A DNA stretch of 22,500 bases from Glandiceps talaboti (taxonomy: Eukaryota; Hemichordata; Enteropneusta; Spengelidae), in assembly GCF_964340395.1 (NCBI RefSeq), contig NC_135565.1, forward strand, positions 7,301,742-7,324,241, written 5' to 3'. Each line of letters begins with the position of its first letter. Position 1 is the stretch's first letter. A program made the position numbers and the translations under genes. This document shows positions 1 through 10,114 of this stretch, piece by piece. The notes under the pieces were generated by a model. The model saw nothing but the letters and a program-made list of their open reading frames with translations, made no database searches and was not told the origin of the DNA.

Positions 1-271
1 GTCTTGCTAGCTACCAGCCGTTATCTGTATTTTTATTTAATGGACATTAAGTATGTGCTCGGTCTGCAAAGTTTAAGTTAATTGCTATAATTGTAAGATA
101 ATTTCCTTTATGGTCTAGAGGTTATTCACGTGTATGTTAGCTTCATCATTGCAAATGAAACTCACTCAACTTGTCGTTTCGTCGCATTTTAAACTATTAA
201 CCCTATGAATATATTCGATTGTTTGATTCTGAATGTATTGGGGCATTATTACTTTCCAATATTAATTTCAG

Positions 272-374
272 ATACGAAATCATGCTTGATTGTTGGAGAT
301 CTTCACCAGAGATGAGGCCAACATTTTCTAAATTATGTTCCATAGTGGGAAATATCGTCAGTGATACAACAAAG
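272..374 (+). CDS. Protein tyrosine kinase, penultimate coding exon (end of kinase domain)
   Basis: The exon encodes the end of a tyrosine kinase C-lobe. It contains MLDCWRSSPEMRPTF, the CW(x)6RP signature of tyrosine kinase helices H-I, in which the Arg helps hold the C-lobe together. The exon follows a TTTCAG acceptor and enters in phase 2. It ends AAAG before GTAAAT, in phase 0, and joins cleanly to the exon at 907. ATP-binding and catalytic-loop exons must lie left of the window, so the ectodomain and subfamily are unknown. An animal receptor tyrosine kinase is most likely; a cytoplasmic tyrosine kinase cannot be excluded. The domain call comes from the motif and the exon limits from splice consensus. 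Confidence 0.88.
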
Positions 375-409
375 GTAAATAACAAGTTAGGCATTATTAC
401 ATATATTTG

Positions 410-600
410 TTAATGTTTATTTGTTTATTTACTTAACTTTTATGTATTTATTCATTGTTTTGTTTGTTGTTGTTGTTGTTTGTTTGTTTGTTTGTATGTA
501 TGTCTGTTTGTTTGTTTGTTGTTATGTTTTCCTGATTGATTGATTCATTTATTACTTGTTTGTTCATCTGTTTGGTTTCTTTTCTTTCTTTTCTTTTGCT
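410..600. repeat. TTTG/TTG/TATG-rich simple repeat in kinase intron
   Basis: Degenerate (TTTG)n, (TTG)n and (TATG)n runs fill this stretch of the kinase gene intron. No conserved coding potential is visible. Confidence 0.8.
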
Positions 601-674
601 TTAATTGTTGATAGTGTCTTTTTATATTTTGCATTGACAATTAACATCATTATTCAAGGTCATTACTAAGCTAG

Positions 675-677
<3 letters not shown>

Positions 678-746
<69 letters not shown>
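678..746. repeat. (TA)n microsatellite in kinase intron
   Basis: An essentially perfect AT dinucleotide run of about 68 bp. Tyr-Ile poly-dipeptide reading frames here are translations of the repeat. Confidence 0.97.
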
Positions 747-747
<1 letters not shown>

Positions 748-906
748 TGTGTGTGGCCACATAGGTTGGAAAAATTGCATTATGGGATATCTTATTATCA
801 CACTTATAATCAAAACATAATTTTAAATATCGTCTTTTTGCCCTGCATAACAACAACATATACTTAGACCTACTTCATGACACTAACGTGTGTACATTTC
901 TTTCAG

Positions 907-990
907 GAATACCTGTCTCTGACTGATTTCAATGATCATCTTTATGTGAACATAGCTGAGGAAGACTGGCCTAAAGGAGAGATATTGTAA
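907..990 (+). CDS. Protein tyrosine kinase, last coding exon (C-terminal tail)
   Basis: After a TTTCAG acceptor the frame continues in phase 0 for 27 residues to a TAA stop at 988-990. The tail is acidic and has two tyrosines in phosphosite-like settings, EYLSL and LYVNI. YVNI fits the pYxN consensus bound by Grb2-type SH2 domains, which is typical of autophosphorylated receptor kinase tails. The preceding intron (375-906) is filled with TTTG/TTG repeats and a (TA)n tract. The first clear AATAAA downstream is at 1665-1670, which would imply a 3' UTR of about 0.7 kb. The SH2 role is inferred from the motif only. Confidence 0.85.
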   Translation, partial: EYLSLTDFNDHLYVNIAEEDWPKGEIL

Positions 991-1664
991 ACATTTATCG
1001 TTGTGTACAGTGAACACAAACAAGCACACTATAGTCAAGACTATTGTTAATGTTAAACAAGTTTAGCAAAGAATTTTAAGCTTCTACTTTCAAGGATACA
1101 GACAACTTGCGGAAATACTCCAGTGCGTTTGCTAGAATGAAGTGAGCTACGGGAAGACTACATGCAAAGACAAATAGAATTAGGTACAGACAAGATAACC
1201 GATACAGGAACAACACTGTGTTCCTCTGATGTATTTGACGCGAAACTTGTATCAGTTTGTTTATATCTGTGGATGTCACACAACTTTTTCATGTAGTAAA
1301 ATACATTTTCAGTTATAACTTGACAGCTACACCCACTCTCGATTATTATAACGCACAGCAGTTATAACATGCAAACAAAGTTATGGATCTAGGATCCGTA
1401 ATATATTACTTTGACAAGTATACCGACACTAACTAAACTCTGTGCGTGAAGCTTGTTTCATTCCTTATTGCCAGGAGCAAACAAACACATCGGTTTTATT
1501 TCGCGAGTAAAATTTTACATACAATGTGACTAAACTGTCTGTCAGATGTCAGAAATTCAAAAGAATTTTTACTAAGTATATTTGAACCGTGTTTTCGCAT
1601 AATTAAGATAATACAATGTCAGCAAATTGTTTTTTTTTTTATTTTTAGCTTCCATGTGTGTTTA

Positions 1665-1670
1665 AATAAA
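1665..1670 (+). terminator. Candidate polyadenylation signal of the kinase gene
   Basis: AATAAA lies about 675 bp after the kinase stop codon, with a T-rich stretch just upstream. It is the first canonical hexamer I found after the stop. No transcript evidence is available. Confidence 0.4.
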
Positions 1671-2204
1671 GATTTCTGACTAGCATACTCGTCAAGATCG
1701 AACTATCAGGACATTATGTCTAACAGCCAGTCTACTTCATAAGGTGCCATGGCCAACCAACGCCATTTAATGATTAAAGGCACATTCAAGTAAATGATAG
1801 TGAGCAGTAAACAAGTCAATATATCTGGTATTTTTTTATTATAACGATAATTTAACTACTGTTTCATAATGTTGGTTATGAATATCTTTCTGATATGATG
1901 CCTACATAATTTGATAGAGGTGGTTTTTATATATAGTGGTCATTCAAAAAAGTAATATCAACATTTTACAAATATGTTTATGCAACCTTTGCAACTTTTA
2001 GATTCACCATTTAACCAAGTAATATATATGTTCAATTGACTCCTGTCAATCTAGAATTTTAAAAACAATACATGGTAAACCAGTTCTTTGAATAAATTAA
2101 AAGAAAATTCAAATTAATATTATGTATGCAAAGGCACCAATACCTTTTAGTTATTAACTATACAGACGTCATTCATACATACAGTATACTTATGTATATA
2201 CATA

Positions 2205-2257
2205 GATTCAAATGTAGATATATATTTTAAGTACCTCAACACTTCCTTAATGTTTTC
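2205..2257 (+). repeat. Dispersed direct repeat, copy 1 (upstream of the LINE)
   Basis: A ~53 bp segment starting GATTCAAATGTAGATATATA matches 3682-3737 with a few substitutions and small indels. Shared blocks include CAAATGTAGATATATAT, TTAAGTA and CTTAATGTT. The two copies bracket the LINE, each some distance from its ends. Confidence 0.75.
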
Positions 2258-2591
2258 TACTTGTTTGTATGCTTAACATTTGTTATGTTTCTAATAAAAT
2301 ACACAGTTATTCATGCACTAAATTGTGTATCTAATTTCAATGCAGCGTCTGCTGTTGAACTTATATATTAGTGGATTCCAAATGTATTTAAGCCATCGAG
2401 AAGCAGTCTCTTTGTCCAATCACAATCATATACTTATGGTAATGTAAAAGAATAAATCCTGAATTTCAAATAATTATAACTCATTATGAAGCCTAGTTTC
2501 AGAGGGCAGAGATAAGCCTGTAAACCCCAGAATATTTACTCTATATACAACACCCATTGACGAAATCATATCCTCACACGGTCTAGACTAC

Positions 2592-2785
2592 ATGTTATAT
2601 GCAGATGATACCGGAATCTACGCTGTATTCAATACACCAAATGACGTTAAATTAGACCTTGAACTATGCGTTGAAGATTTACGGCAATGGATGAGATCTA
2701 ACATGTTGATCCTTAATGATGGTTTAAGAAAGACAAAGTTAAACTTGACAGTCTCAAAATCGGATCCTCAGAAATTTGTCCAACT
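2592..2785 (+). pseudogene. LINE reverse transcriptase fragment, YADD-containing frame
   Basis: This frame carries the YADD active-site box and the following segment WMRSNMLILNDG, typical of the LINE RT region just after the catalytic aspartates. In-frame similarity extends back to about 2520 (FTLYTTPIDEI), upstream of the first ATG, so that ATG is not a true start. Similarity is lost after about 2730, where the frame shifts relative to the rest of the ORF. Confidence 0.8.
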
Positions 2786-3415
2786 ATGTCGGCCAAAAAT
2801 CTTGGTGTCATGTTAGATTCGGATGGTTTCATTACAAGTCAAGTAAATAACATCTGCAAATCAGCATACTTTGCATTATACAGGATTGGCAAAATCCGTT
2901 GCTTGATCGACGTTCCAACAACGGAGAAGTTAATACACGCGTTTGTCACATCGCGACTAGATTATTGCAATACTATGCTATACCGAATTAACAACTACCA
3001 ACTTCAAAAGATACAATCTGTACAGAACGCCGCTGCACGACTCATTACCGGTACAAAGAAATTCGATCACATAACACCTGTTCTACGTAATTTACATTGG
3101 CTGCCTGTTGAGAAACGAATTCAATTCAAGATCATTCTCCTGACATATAAAATTATCTCCGGCAAATGTCCAGATTATCTATGCTCGCTAATAGACATCA
3201 GAGTTCCTAGGCGCACACTTCGTTCATCGGAAGGATTACTTTTATCAAGACACGACACCAACACAACAACCAAAAACTATGGTTTCCGCGCCTTTTCCAT
3301 CGCAGCACCGATCCTATGGAATGAACTACCTTTTAAAATCACTCCTAATTGTTCTATTGAATCTTTTAAACGCACCCTGAAAACCCATCTTTTTAAAGTT
3401 CATTATGGAGTGTAA
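2786..3415 (+). pseudogene. LINE reverse transcriptase thumb and C-terminal fragment
   Basis: About 209 codons are open to a TAA stop. The fragment opens with SAKNLGVMLDSDGFI, the usual segment following the RT palm, then RLDYCNTMLY, NAAARLITG, LHWLPVEKR, CPDYL and ELPF. The open frame suggests a fairly young insertion despite the frameshift upstream. It is a retroelement remnant, not a host gene. Confidence 0.88.
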
Positions 3416-3602
3416 GATTTTAATTTTTCTCTCTCCGCTTTGTATATGGCATTTTAATTATTATTTTTTTGTATGACGCATTTTAGTACTTTATAGTATG
3501 GCATCTTTTTAGTATTTTATTAATCGGTACCATTTATATGTAATCTTTTTTCGGTATGTAAAGAGCACTGAGACGTAGTGTAGTTCGCTTTTTAAGTAAT
3601 TA

Positions 3603-3630
3603 AATAATAATAATAATAATAATAATAATA
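3603..3630 (+). repeat. (AAT)n tail of the LINE
   Basis: Nine or so AAT units directly follow the LINE 3' UTR. L2/CR1-group elements end in short tandem repeats rather than poly(A), which fits this as the element's 3' terminus. Confidence 0.85.
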
Positions 3631-3681
3631 TTCAGGACTTGAAAGATGAAGATGCAGAAAGTAAGTATAAAGTACTATACA

Positions 3682-3737
3682 GATGCAAATGTAGATATAT
3701 ATATTGTTAAGTAATTCAACACTTTCTTAATGTTGTT
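3682..3737 (+). repeat. Dispersed direct repeat, copy 2 (downstream of the LINE)
   Basis: Matches 2205-2257 in the same orientation at high identity. It lies ~50 bp after the LINE tail. Confidence 0.75.
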
Positions 3738-3779
3738 GACCTACATATGAACTAGCACTATACGAAAAGTCAAATTTAC

Positions 3780-4031
3780 CCACCTTTACCTAACCTTTAC
3801 CCTACCTGTGATCCACCTAACTCCCATCTCTGTCAAGGGGTGGTACGCGACGCAGTGCCTTTTTTGATGGTCTACCACCCCCAGGTGAGAGACCACAGGG
3901 GTAAATTAAGTCAAAATGTGTCACTTCATCTCACACTCACCACATTTACACATCCTCACGCATTAGCAGCCCAGCTATGCAACTACTTGCCGAGTTTGTC
4001 GTGGTCACAGCAGAAGATTTAAAAAAAAAAA
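3780..4031 (+). repeat. Possible A-tailed retroposed segment, unidentified
   Basis: A relatively GC-rich block in AT-rich surroundings opens with CTTTACC/CCTACC-like repeats. It contains an inverted repeat (GGGGTGGTA near 3837 against TACCACCCCC near 3873) and ends in an A11 tract at about 4021. A higher-GC body with a terminal A tract suggests a retroposon. I see no RNA polymerase III boxes and no target duplication, so the class is open. Confidence 0.35.
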
Positions 4032-6369
4032 GTGGCAGAGAAAATCCCAGAGAACACGAAAAAAATGCGGAAAACAATAGAAAATAGATACCGTCCTCAT
4101 ACTTCATATTTAGTGTGCGAACGGTATTACTTGTTTACACACACTGTCAACTATGCATTTACAAGGCCGTGAAAGCAAATAACTTAATTTGACATCAGAT
4201 AGAGCCTTTCAACCTTTGCTCGTTCAGTTGGAAGTGATGCTCTCGTTTCTCTCAATCAGTACCCTATCTGTTTACACGAGTAAGCTACCGACGTCCACTG
4301 GGTTTTATTATGGCACAATATTTTTGATAACCATTGTACCTGCGACCAACACTACGTATATTTCCGTTCAATAATGCATCACGAGGTCACATTGATGCAA
4401 TATTTAGCATCAAGCTGATATACGTCGATGTCTTATAGTCCTGAGTTAACAGTTCATCTTACCAGCTGTGATTCACCTTGCTTCACCTGTAGTAGACAGT
4501 AAGGTATATGTAATAGTAATGTTAATGTTCTGTTCGTTTAGATTGAAAACATGTATTTTAAAATGCCTATACTCAATTATATCTAATTACCTAATGACAA
4601 TGTAAAAGTCAGCCTGTCAAATGCTCCATTTCAAATGTTTAATAACAATGCTTATAATAACCACAGAAAGAAGGAGAAGAAAACAAGTGCATGAAATCTA
4701 TGTTTGCTGAATAAATCAACAACGAGTGTTAAAAGCTTTATGAAAAGCACTGATGGTTTATTCTGAACTAATTCATTATTACATGCATATAATGTGAACT
4801 ATTCTCATTTGTGTCTTAAGCAATACAAACTACTACAAACTATTATCCACGTGTAAATGACAAATCAATATAATGAAATCAATCCTCAACGACAATAAAA
4901 CCTTAAATTTTACAGTATGGACACACACTAAGTTCAACGGGAATACTTGGACTACAGTTGGGTTACATTCAATTTACGAAATCATTTGTCTTTAATAAAT
5001 TCATCACCATTAATCACAATAACAATATATACAAAATACAGACAGTAAAAGTTTCAATGAGATACGCGTTTTAAATATCAGAACAAAATCGCATAATGGC
5101 AGAGTGTAGACAATACTGATGTAAAAGAAAATGTCAACAAAAAGACAAGTCTTCGAGAAAATACCCTGTTAGTGCAAACGAAAAGAAACAATGTTATATT
5201 CACGACACGTTCACTGCACACTTACAACTCTTAACTCTTGTTCCAAAAGCTAGTTTTGTACTTGGCACCGTATCAACATATCCTTATCATAAAGTCCCTG
5301 GGTGCACATCTTTATTTCAGCTACATGTGATTTGAAACACATACCAGTAACTGGTATGCATACAACACTAAAATCATTTAAAGGAAAATGTGACAAATGC
5401 CCTGTTAACGTTCTAGAACACATGCTAGACACAACAAGTATAATACTACCCATTTGTCTAACTTCTGTTACACAAATATGATTATTTAGTTTTGTTCATT
5501 TGTAAAATTCAGTCATGAATAGGTGCATTTTATGTGAAAATAGATTCGGAAAGAATAGATTAAGGTGTGCCATTTTGTAAATAACATGTGACTTGAACTG
5601 GTTGACATGGAAAACGGACAATTGCAATATATGCATATTTGTAAGTTTTAGATTAAAATACACTGGACGTCCATTTTTGTATAATTCCTCATGGTGACAC
5701 AAGATGAAAAAGACTTTCTTATGATATGCAAATTATAACTGAGTATTTGAAAAAGAGATAATATGGAAACAATGATAAAACATATAGATGCAGACACATA
5801 CACAAATGTACACACACAACATACACATACATATACGCATACGCATACGCATACGCATACGCATACAGACATGAAAACGAAAAACTATAACTACATACAA
5901 AAATGCAAAACTAAAAATGGACTGGCCAAATGACCATGCATTCATCACTGAAACCTTAATAATTGCACATGTAAAAGTTTACAAATGAACATGAGATACC
6001 ATTGTTCAACTCTGTCTTTAAAGGCACACATTACATCATGATCAATTAATAGCACTTCTATATATTCTAGATAATACCCAAGGCATTCATAAGATTACAC
6101 AGTAAGTTAGTTTTATGTAATCCAGACAGACAAAGAAGAAATTATAGTTACTATTAATGTTTTTCTTCAGACGTTTACAGTATTTCTAATGTACCAAGGA
6201 AACCAAAATATAATGTAAGAATCAAATATCATTTGAGTAATTCCAATAACTTTAAATTTACAAATTGTAATTAAAAATACCGACAATGGCGTTTCAGCAC
6301 AACTGTACAGTTTTTAAAAATGTTTATCCATATGCTATTCCATGCTAACAATAGGAGTTCATTTGCTGA
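4032..6369. other. Intergenic DNA, no gene recognised
   Basis: AT-rich sequence with short open frames that lack recognisable domains or plausible splice-linked exons. The only structured part is the CA/GCATAC simple repeat near 5790-5870. Confidence 0.6.
5790..5868. repeat. CA-rich and (GCATAC)n simple repeat
   Basis: ACACATACACAA-type sequence passes into about five GCATAC units at 5837-5867. Met-Arg and Cys-Val poly-dipeptide frames across it are translations of the repeat. Confidence 0.9.
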
Positions 6370-6374
6370 ATGAC

Positions 6375-6800
6375 TATCCAGTTGCATATCCAACCATTTT
6401 GCTATATTTGCGATATATGCAATCATTTGTCTGTTGCTATGCACGTGGTCATGTTGTTAGATATATTTGTATACATTTCTGAATGTTTTTGTTCACTTGT
6501 GTATGAATTCCTGATATTATCTTTGCATTATTCGTGGTCATTTAGCTGTAGCTATGGGCGTGGTCTTGTTGAGAGGCACGTTTGCATACATTTTTTGAAT
6601 GTTTATTCAATTGTCTATTAATCCCGTTATCTTCGCAATATATGTGAACATTTGGTTGTTGCTATGGGCGTGGTTGTTTTTCCAAGGCACATTTGTATAC
6701 ATTTTTCAATGTTTATTCATGTCTTTCTATTCCTATTGTTATCTTTGCAATATACGTGATTATTTGGCTGCTGATATGGGCGTTGTCTTGTTGCTAGACA
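6375..6800 (+). repeat. Minisatellite, ~112 bp period, about four copies
   Basis: The marker GTTGCTATGGGCGTGGTC recurs with substitutions at 6433, 6548, 6658 and 6770, a spacing of 115, 110 and 112 bp. Each copy also repeats a TTTGCAATATATGTGA-like block and a GCATACATTTTTTGAATG-like block. The copies are diverged, so this is an older tandem array. Open frames here arise because the period is not coding and stops are few. Confidence 0.9.
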
Positions 6801-6811
6801 AATTTACATAA

Positions 6812-8400
6812 TTTTTTTAAATAAGTCTTTGTAATTGTAACTGAATAAATTGGAAAGCACTTTTTTAATGTAAAAAGGAAATGACACCAACAATCTTTAA
6901 ACAAATTTATATAGCTTCTTGAAAGTTATTTAGTTATATGCACTGTGCTGAGGTTACACGTTGTACTTAGTCCTTTCAACTATGAACTATACACATTGTT
7001 AAGCTTATTATATAAAGTAAAAAAATATCCAAAAATAAATACCCATTTGTCATTCATGAGGCCATTTTAAACAATTTCCCCAAATTTATGCATGGTATCA
7101 CTATGTGAGATATTTAAGAGGTATGTAAGTTGTAATCGAAAATCAAATTATATATATATATATATATATTTAGATTGAAAAAATCTATAAAACGCCTTCC
7201 TTTAAATTAATTAGCCCTTAACTTTGATACGCGTTTAAAAATGGACGACAAAAACATGCAACAATGTAAAAAAAATGACCCATTCTTCATGTATAAATCA
7301 TGTAAATGCTCCATTAGAGAAAGATTTGAATGGATGTTGGTCAACATGTGATACTGTTGTTTTCTTGAAGTGGCCATATGCATGAGAATTGGGTATTTAC
7401 TTTGGATTCTTTATGTACACAACAATTTTATTATTATGGCTTCCTATTTGAAAAATTAACATGAAACAACAAAGACCGGGTCTGAGTTTGTAACTCAATA
7501 GTGAAAGATATATAAATAAAATGTGCAAAATATTTGTTATTGTAGGTTCAATAACATAGATTTTACAAATTGTTTATTAGTATTGTGCAATGTATTAAGT
7601 TACAACCAAGGACTTGGCCTCTGTTTGCTTAATAGATCCAAAATAACTACCAACTCCACCTCTAGATGACCATTTTAATGCGAAAGAAATTAAACTATTA
7701 AATACAATCCATCCGTTATTGTATCCTTATCAATCCGTTCTCCTTGGAATTGGTACACACTCACTGGCTAATGTAAAATGTAGTTTTCTTGCGATTTTGA
7801 CGGCAACAGTACATTTTCATTGCGTACACAAATGACAACAGGGAATCCTTCATTTCATTTGTTATAGTAACAAAGTGTCAGTTTGGCCCATATCCCTTTC
7901 ACTAATGTAACGAAGATGTGATGAAAGCAAAATAAAAATCAGACATGATTATCAGCCCTGCCACATTTCTTTGACGATCACAACGGAATAGCTGTGTGGA
8001 TCATGGGTGTGACCATCATGTATTCCGTACATATATACCGGAAAAACCGCTGTTCCATTGTAAAGTAATAGTATTGCCTGGTGAATTGGTGCTCGGATTC
8101 CTCCATTATGTAAATAATTTATACCATTGCTTCTTCTTCAGGGATTCCATTGTTTCCACATCGATGCTGGGAAAAAAGTTGTGAGTGATGTTTTAAATTT
8201 CTGATTGTTCAAAAGAAACAAATTGAAATAATTGTTATCATAATGTCACATTATAATAATTATCATCCAATGTGCACCTGAAGTAATCGTCCCTACTGCA
8301 ACACTGTGCATCAAAGTATTCGCTGTTCAAGACTTGCAGGCATAACTCCATAACATTTAAATGTTTCGATGCATCATCTGCTGTTATCAATACATGGGTT
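6812..8400. other. Intergenic DNA, no gene recognised
   Basis: AT-rich, with a short (TA)n run at 7149-7169. No exon of recognisable protein similarity and no long repeat was found. Confidence 0.6.
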
Positions 8401-8576
8401 TGTCAAGAACTACCGTATGTAACATTTATTGAGGTAATATGGATTTCTTCTAGGGTCGCGTTCACCAACCACGTTTGCCCTGTCACCTTTCTTTGAGCGC
8501 GCTTCGCCATCGATGCAGGTGAACAGTTACAAATAAATTTAAACTTAGTACTGCACCAAAAGGCTTGGACAGTTCT

Positions 8577-8713
8577 AGCTTTCAACCTACGTAATCGGGT
8601 CTTCTTCGCTCCTTCCCTTGCCATCTTTTTGGGACAATATATTGGAGTGAAAAATGCCTAAACAGTGACTTCATATCCCTGAAGAAGACCCAACGACTAA
8701 AGTTGAAAGCTTA
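8577..8713. repeat. Short inverted repeat pair with GAAGAAGACCC and GTTGAAAGCT ends
   Basis: The - strand at 8577-8612 reads GAAGAAGACCC, ten diverged bases, then GTTGAAAGCT. The + strand at 8681-8710 reads the same two end blocks around nine diverged bases. The two ~33 bp units are ~70 bp apart and inverted. Units of this form occur at the ends of some retroelements, but I cannot assign a family. Confidence 0.65.
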
Positions 8714-8740
8714 GCATTTTGATGTATTATGCTGTTTTAA

Positions 8741-8746
8741 TTTATT
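8741..8746 (-). terminator. Candidate polyadenylation signal of the Ig-receptor gene
   Basis: AATAAA on the - strand lies 47 bp after the receptor stop codon. It would give a very short 3' UTR. A second - strand AATAAA lies near 8425. Confidence 0.5.
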
Positions 8747-8793
8747 TTGTAAGTGTGAAAATGTATTGTGTTATTACTTCAGCAGTGTTATGT

Positions 8794-9005
8794 TTATAAA
8801 CCAGGCAATCTTCTTTGAAAATTGAATCTTCTTTTAATTTCACTTACTGTGCCTTCAAGTTCACCTCGTCGCCATCGAGAATAAAACATCTTGAAAACGA
8901 CGACCAGTGCTAGACAGCAGATAACAACAGCAACTACCAGCCCAATAACCCAGTAATACACAGTAGAACTAGTACTGTCTGGTTGAGGTGCAACTGTGAC
9001 CATAT
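8794..9005 (-). CDS. Ig-receptor last exon: transmembrane helix and cytoplasmic tail
   Basis: After a CATTTCAG acceptor in phase 1 the exon reads DMVTVAPQPDSTSSTVYYW, then a ~23-residue hydrophobic helix (VIGLVVAVVICCLALVVVF), then a basic tail KMFYSRWRRGELEG running to RRLPGL and a TAA stop at 8794-8796. Positive charges after the helix agree with type I topology. The tail has no recognised signalling motif. A consensus GTAAGT donor sits in frame at 8842-8847, so an alternative spliced tail is possible. Confidence 0.87.
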
Positions 9006-10059
9006 CTGAAATGTTGAAGACGTTAGAGTATATTAACACTACATCTGGGTACAACACATGCTGTACTTCAGCTGAAATCATACGGAAAAGATAGGGCAAT
9101 TACAACGCTACATGGGCAGCCTAAATTATTAAAAGTGAAATAAGGAGATTTTAGATTTTAAACCTGAAGTGTACGCGTGTATGTTGTAGTAAACATTGGT
9201 GAGAATTTGACTTTCTGAACTTATAAAATCAGATAACTGAAAAAATTACTGTAACGGAACAAATGCTATATAACTATGGCAGTGGTACCTGAGTGGGGAA
9301 GACGAAAAAATGTTATGTGAAGGGAGTGTGGACTTTATGCCAATTTGTCGTTTATGCAGTAAATATTAATATTCGCTTATGTTTGTAAAAGAATAGCTGA
9401 CAAATTTCCTAATTAATATAACAAGTCCTTTAAATAAAATTAGTTTCCTTAGTATATTCTTTGTTTCCACAGATGTGTATATGCTGTAGACGACAGTAAG
9501 CGAATCTGCTTTCCAGGTCGGATATCAGTTGACCATAACAAAAACTACAATAATGAATTTACTTTAAAAATGTTTAATAGAAGTGTATAATTATCCAGTG
9601 GCAATACATAAACATCAAGGTAGAGTATTTAGTTCAAGTTGTTGTTTCCTTTTTAGCGTCAAAATACATCTTTAATTTGCATAGTTATGAGATAGATAAG
9701 CGACTGATTTGCAAAGTTATTTCATACTTCAGAACTTGCGATGGTCAAGAAAAATAGTGAAATAATTTATAAGCCAACACAAATTTACTCAAAAAGAGGA
9801 TAACAACCTTAAAGAATCATATAAGCTTAAACAATAATGAATTTATCTGTTTAATTTCATCAGGATTGGTTTTGCATTGGGAACTATTTTATCTCGATTG
9901 ACCTCATTTGCATAAACAACTTTGAAAATACCGGTTTTAGTTCTATTAAAACATACATCAATGTAAAAAACAATGATATATATATATATTTATATATGTG
10001 TAACGAAATTTGATTAGTAGGGGTAAGGGATAAAGGATTGGGAGGTGTCTGTTGATGAG

Positions 10060-10114
<55 letters not shown>

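Larger units (their letters stand above)
991..2490. other. Kinase 3' UTR and intergenic DNA without recognisable genes
   Basis: AT-rich sequence with no open frame showing recognisable similarity. It holds the candidate polyadenylation signal at 1665, a T11 run near 1630 and, at 2205-2257, the first copy of a ~55 bp repeat that recurs beyond the LINE. Confidence 0.6.
2500..3630 (+). mobile_element. 5'-truncated, frameshifted CR1/L2-like non-LTR retrotransposon (LINE)
   Basis: This is the 3' part of a LINE open reading frame. It starts inside the reverse transcriptase palm and keeps the catalytic YADD box (MLYADDTGIY). It continues through the thumb (SRLDYCNTMLYRI, IQSVQNAAARLI), LHWLPVEKRIQFKI and a C-terminal FRAFSIAAPILWNELPF segment, as seen in CR1/L2/Crack-type elements. 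The endonuclease and most of the RT are missing. The 2592 frame and the frame ending at 3415 differ, so a frameshift lies near 2700-2785. A ~190 bp 3' UTR ends in an (AAT)n tail. The element is non-autonomous and dead. Clade placement comes from remembered motif patterns, without a tree. Confidence 0.88.

Noticed and set aside
6370-6811. Two overlapping + strand open frames of 83 and 70 codons
   Set aside because: They fall wholly inside the ~112 bp minisatellite and lack start context or domain similarity.
8403-8624. A 73-codon basic - strand open frame (starts MAREGAKKTRLRR)
   Set aside because: No recognised domain. It overlaps the inverted GAAGAAGACCC repeat and lies past a good polyadenylation signal of the receptor gene.
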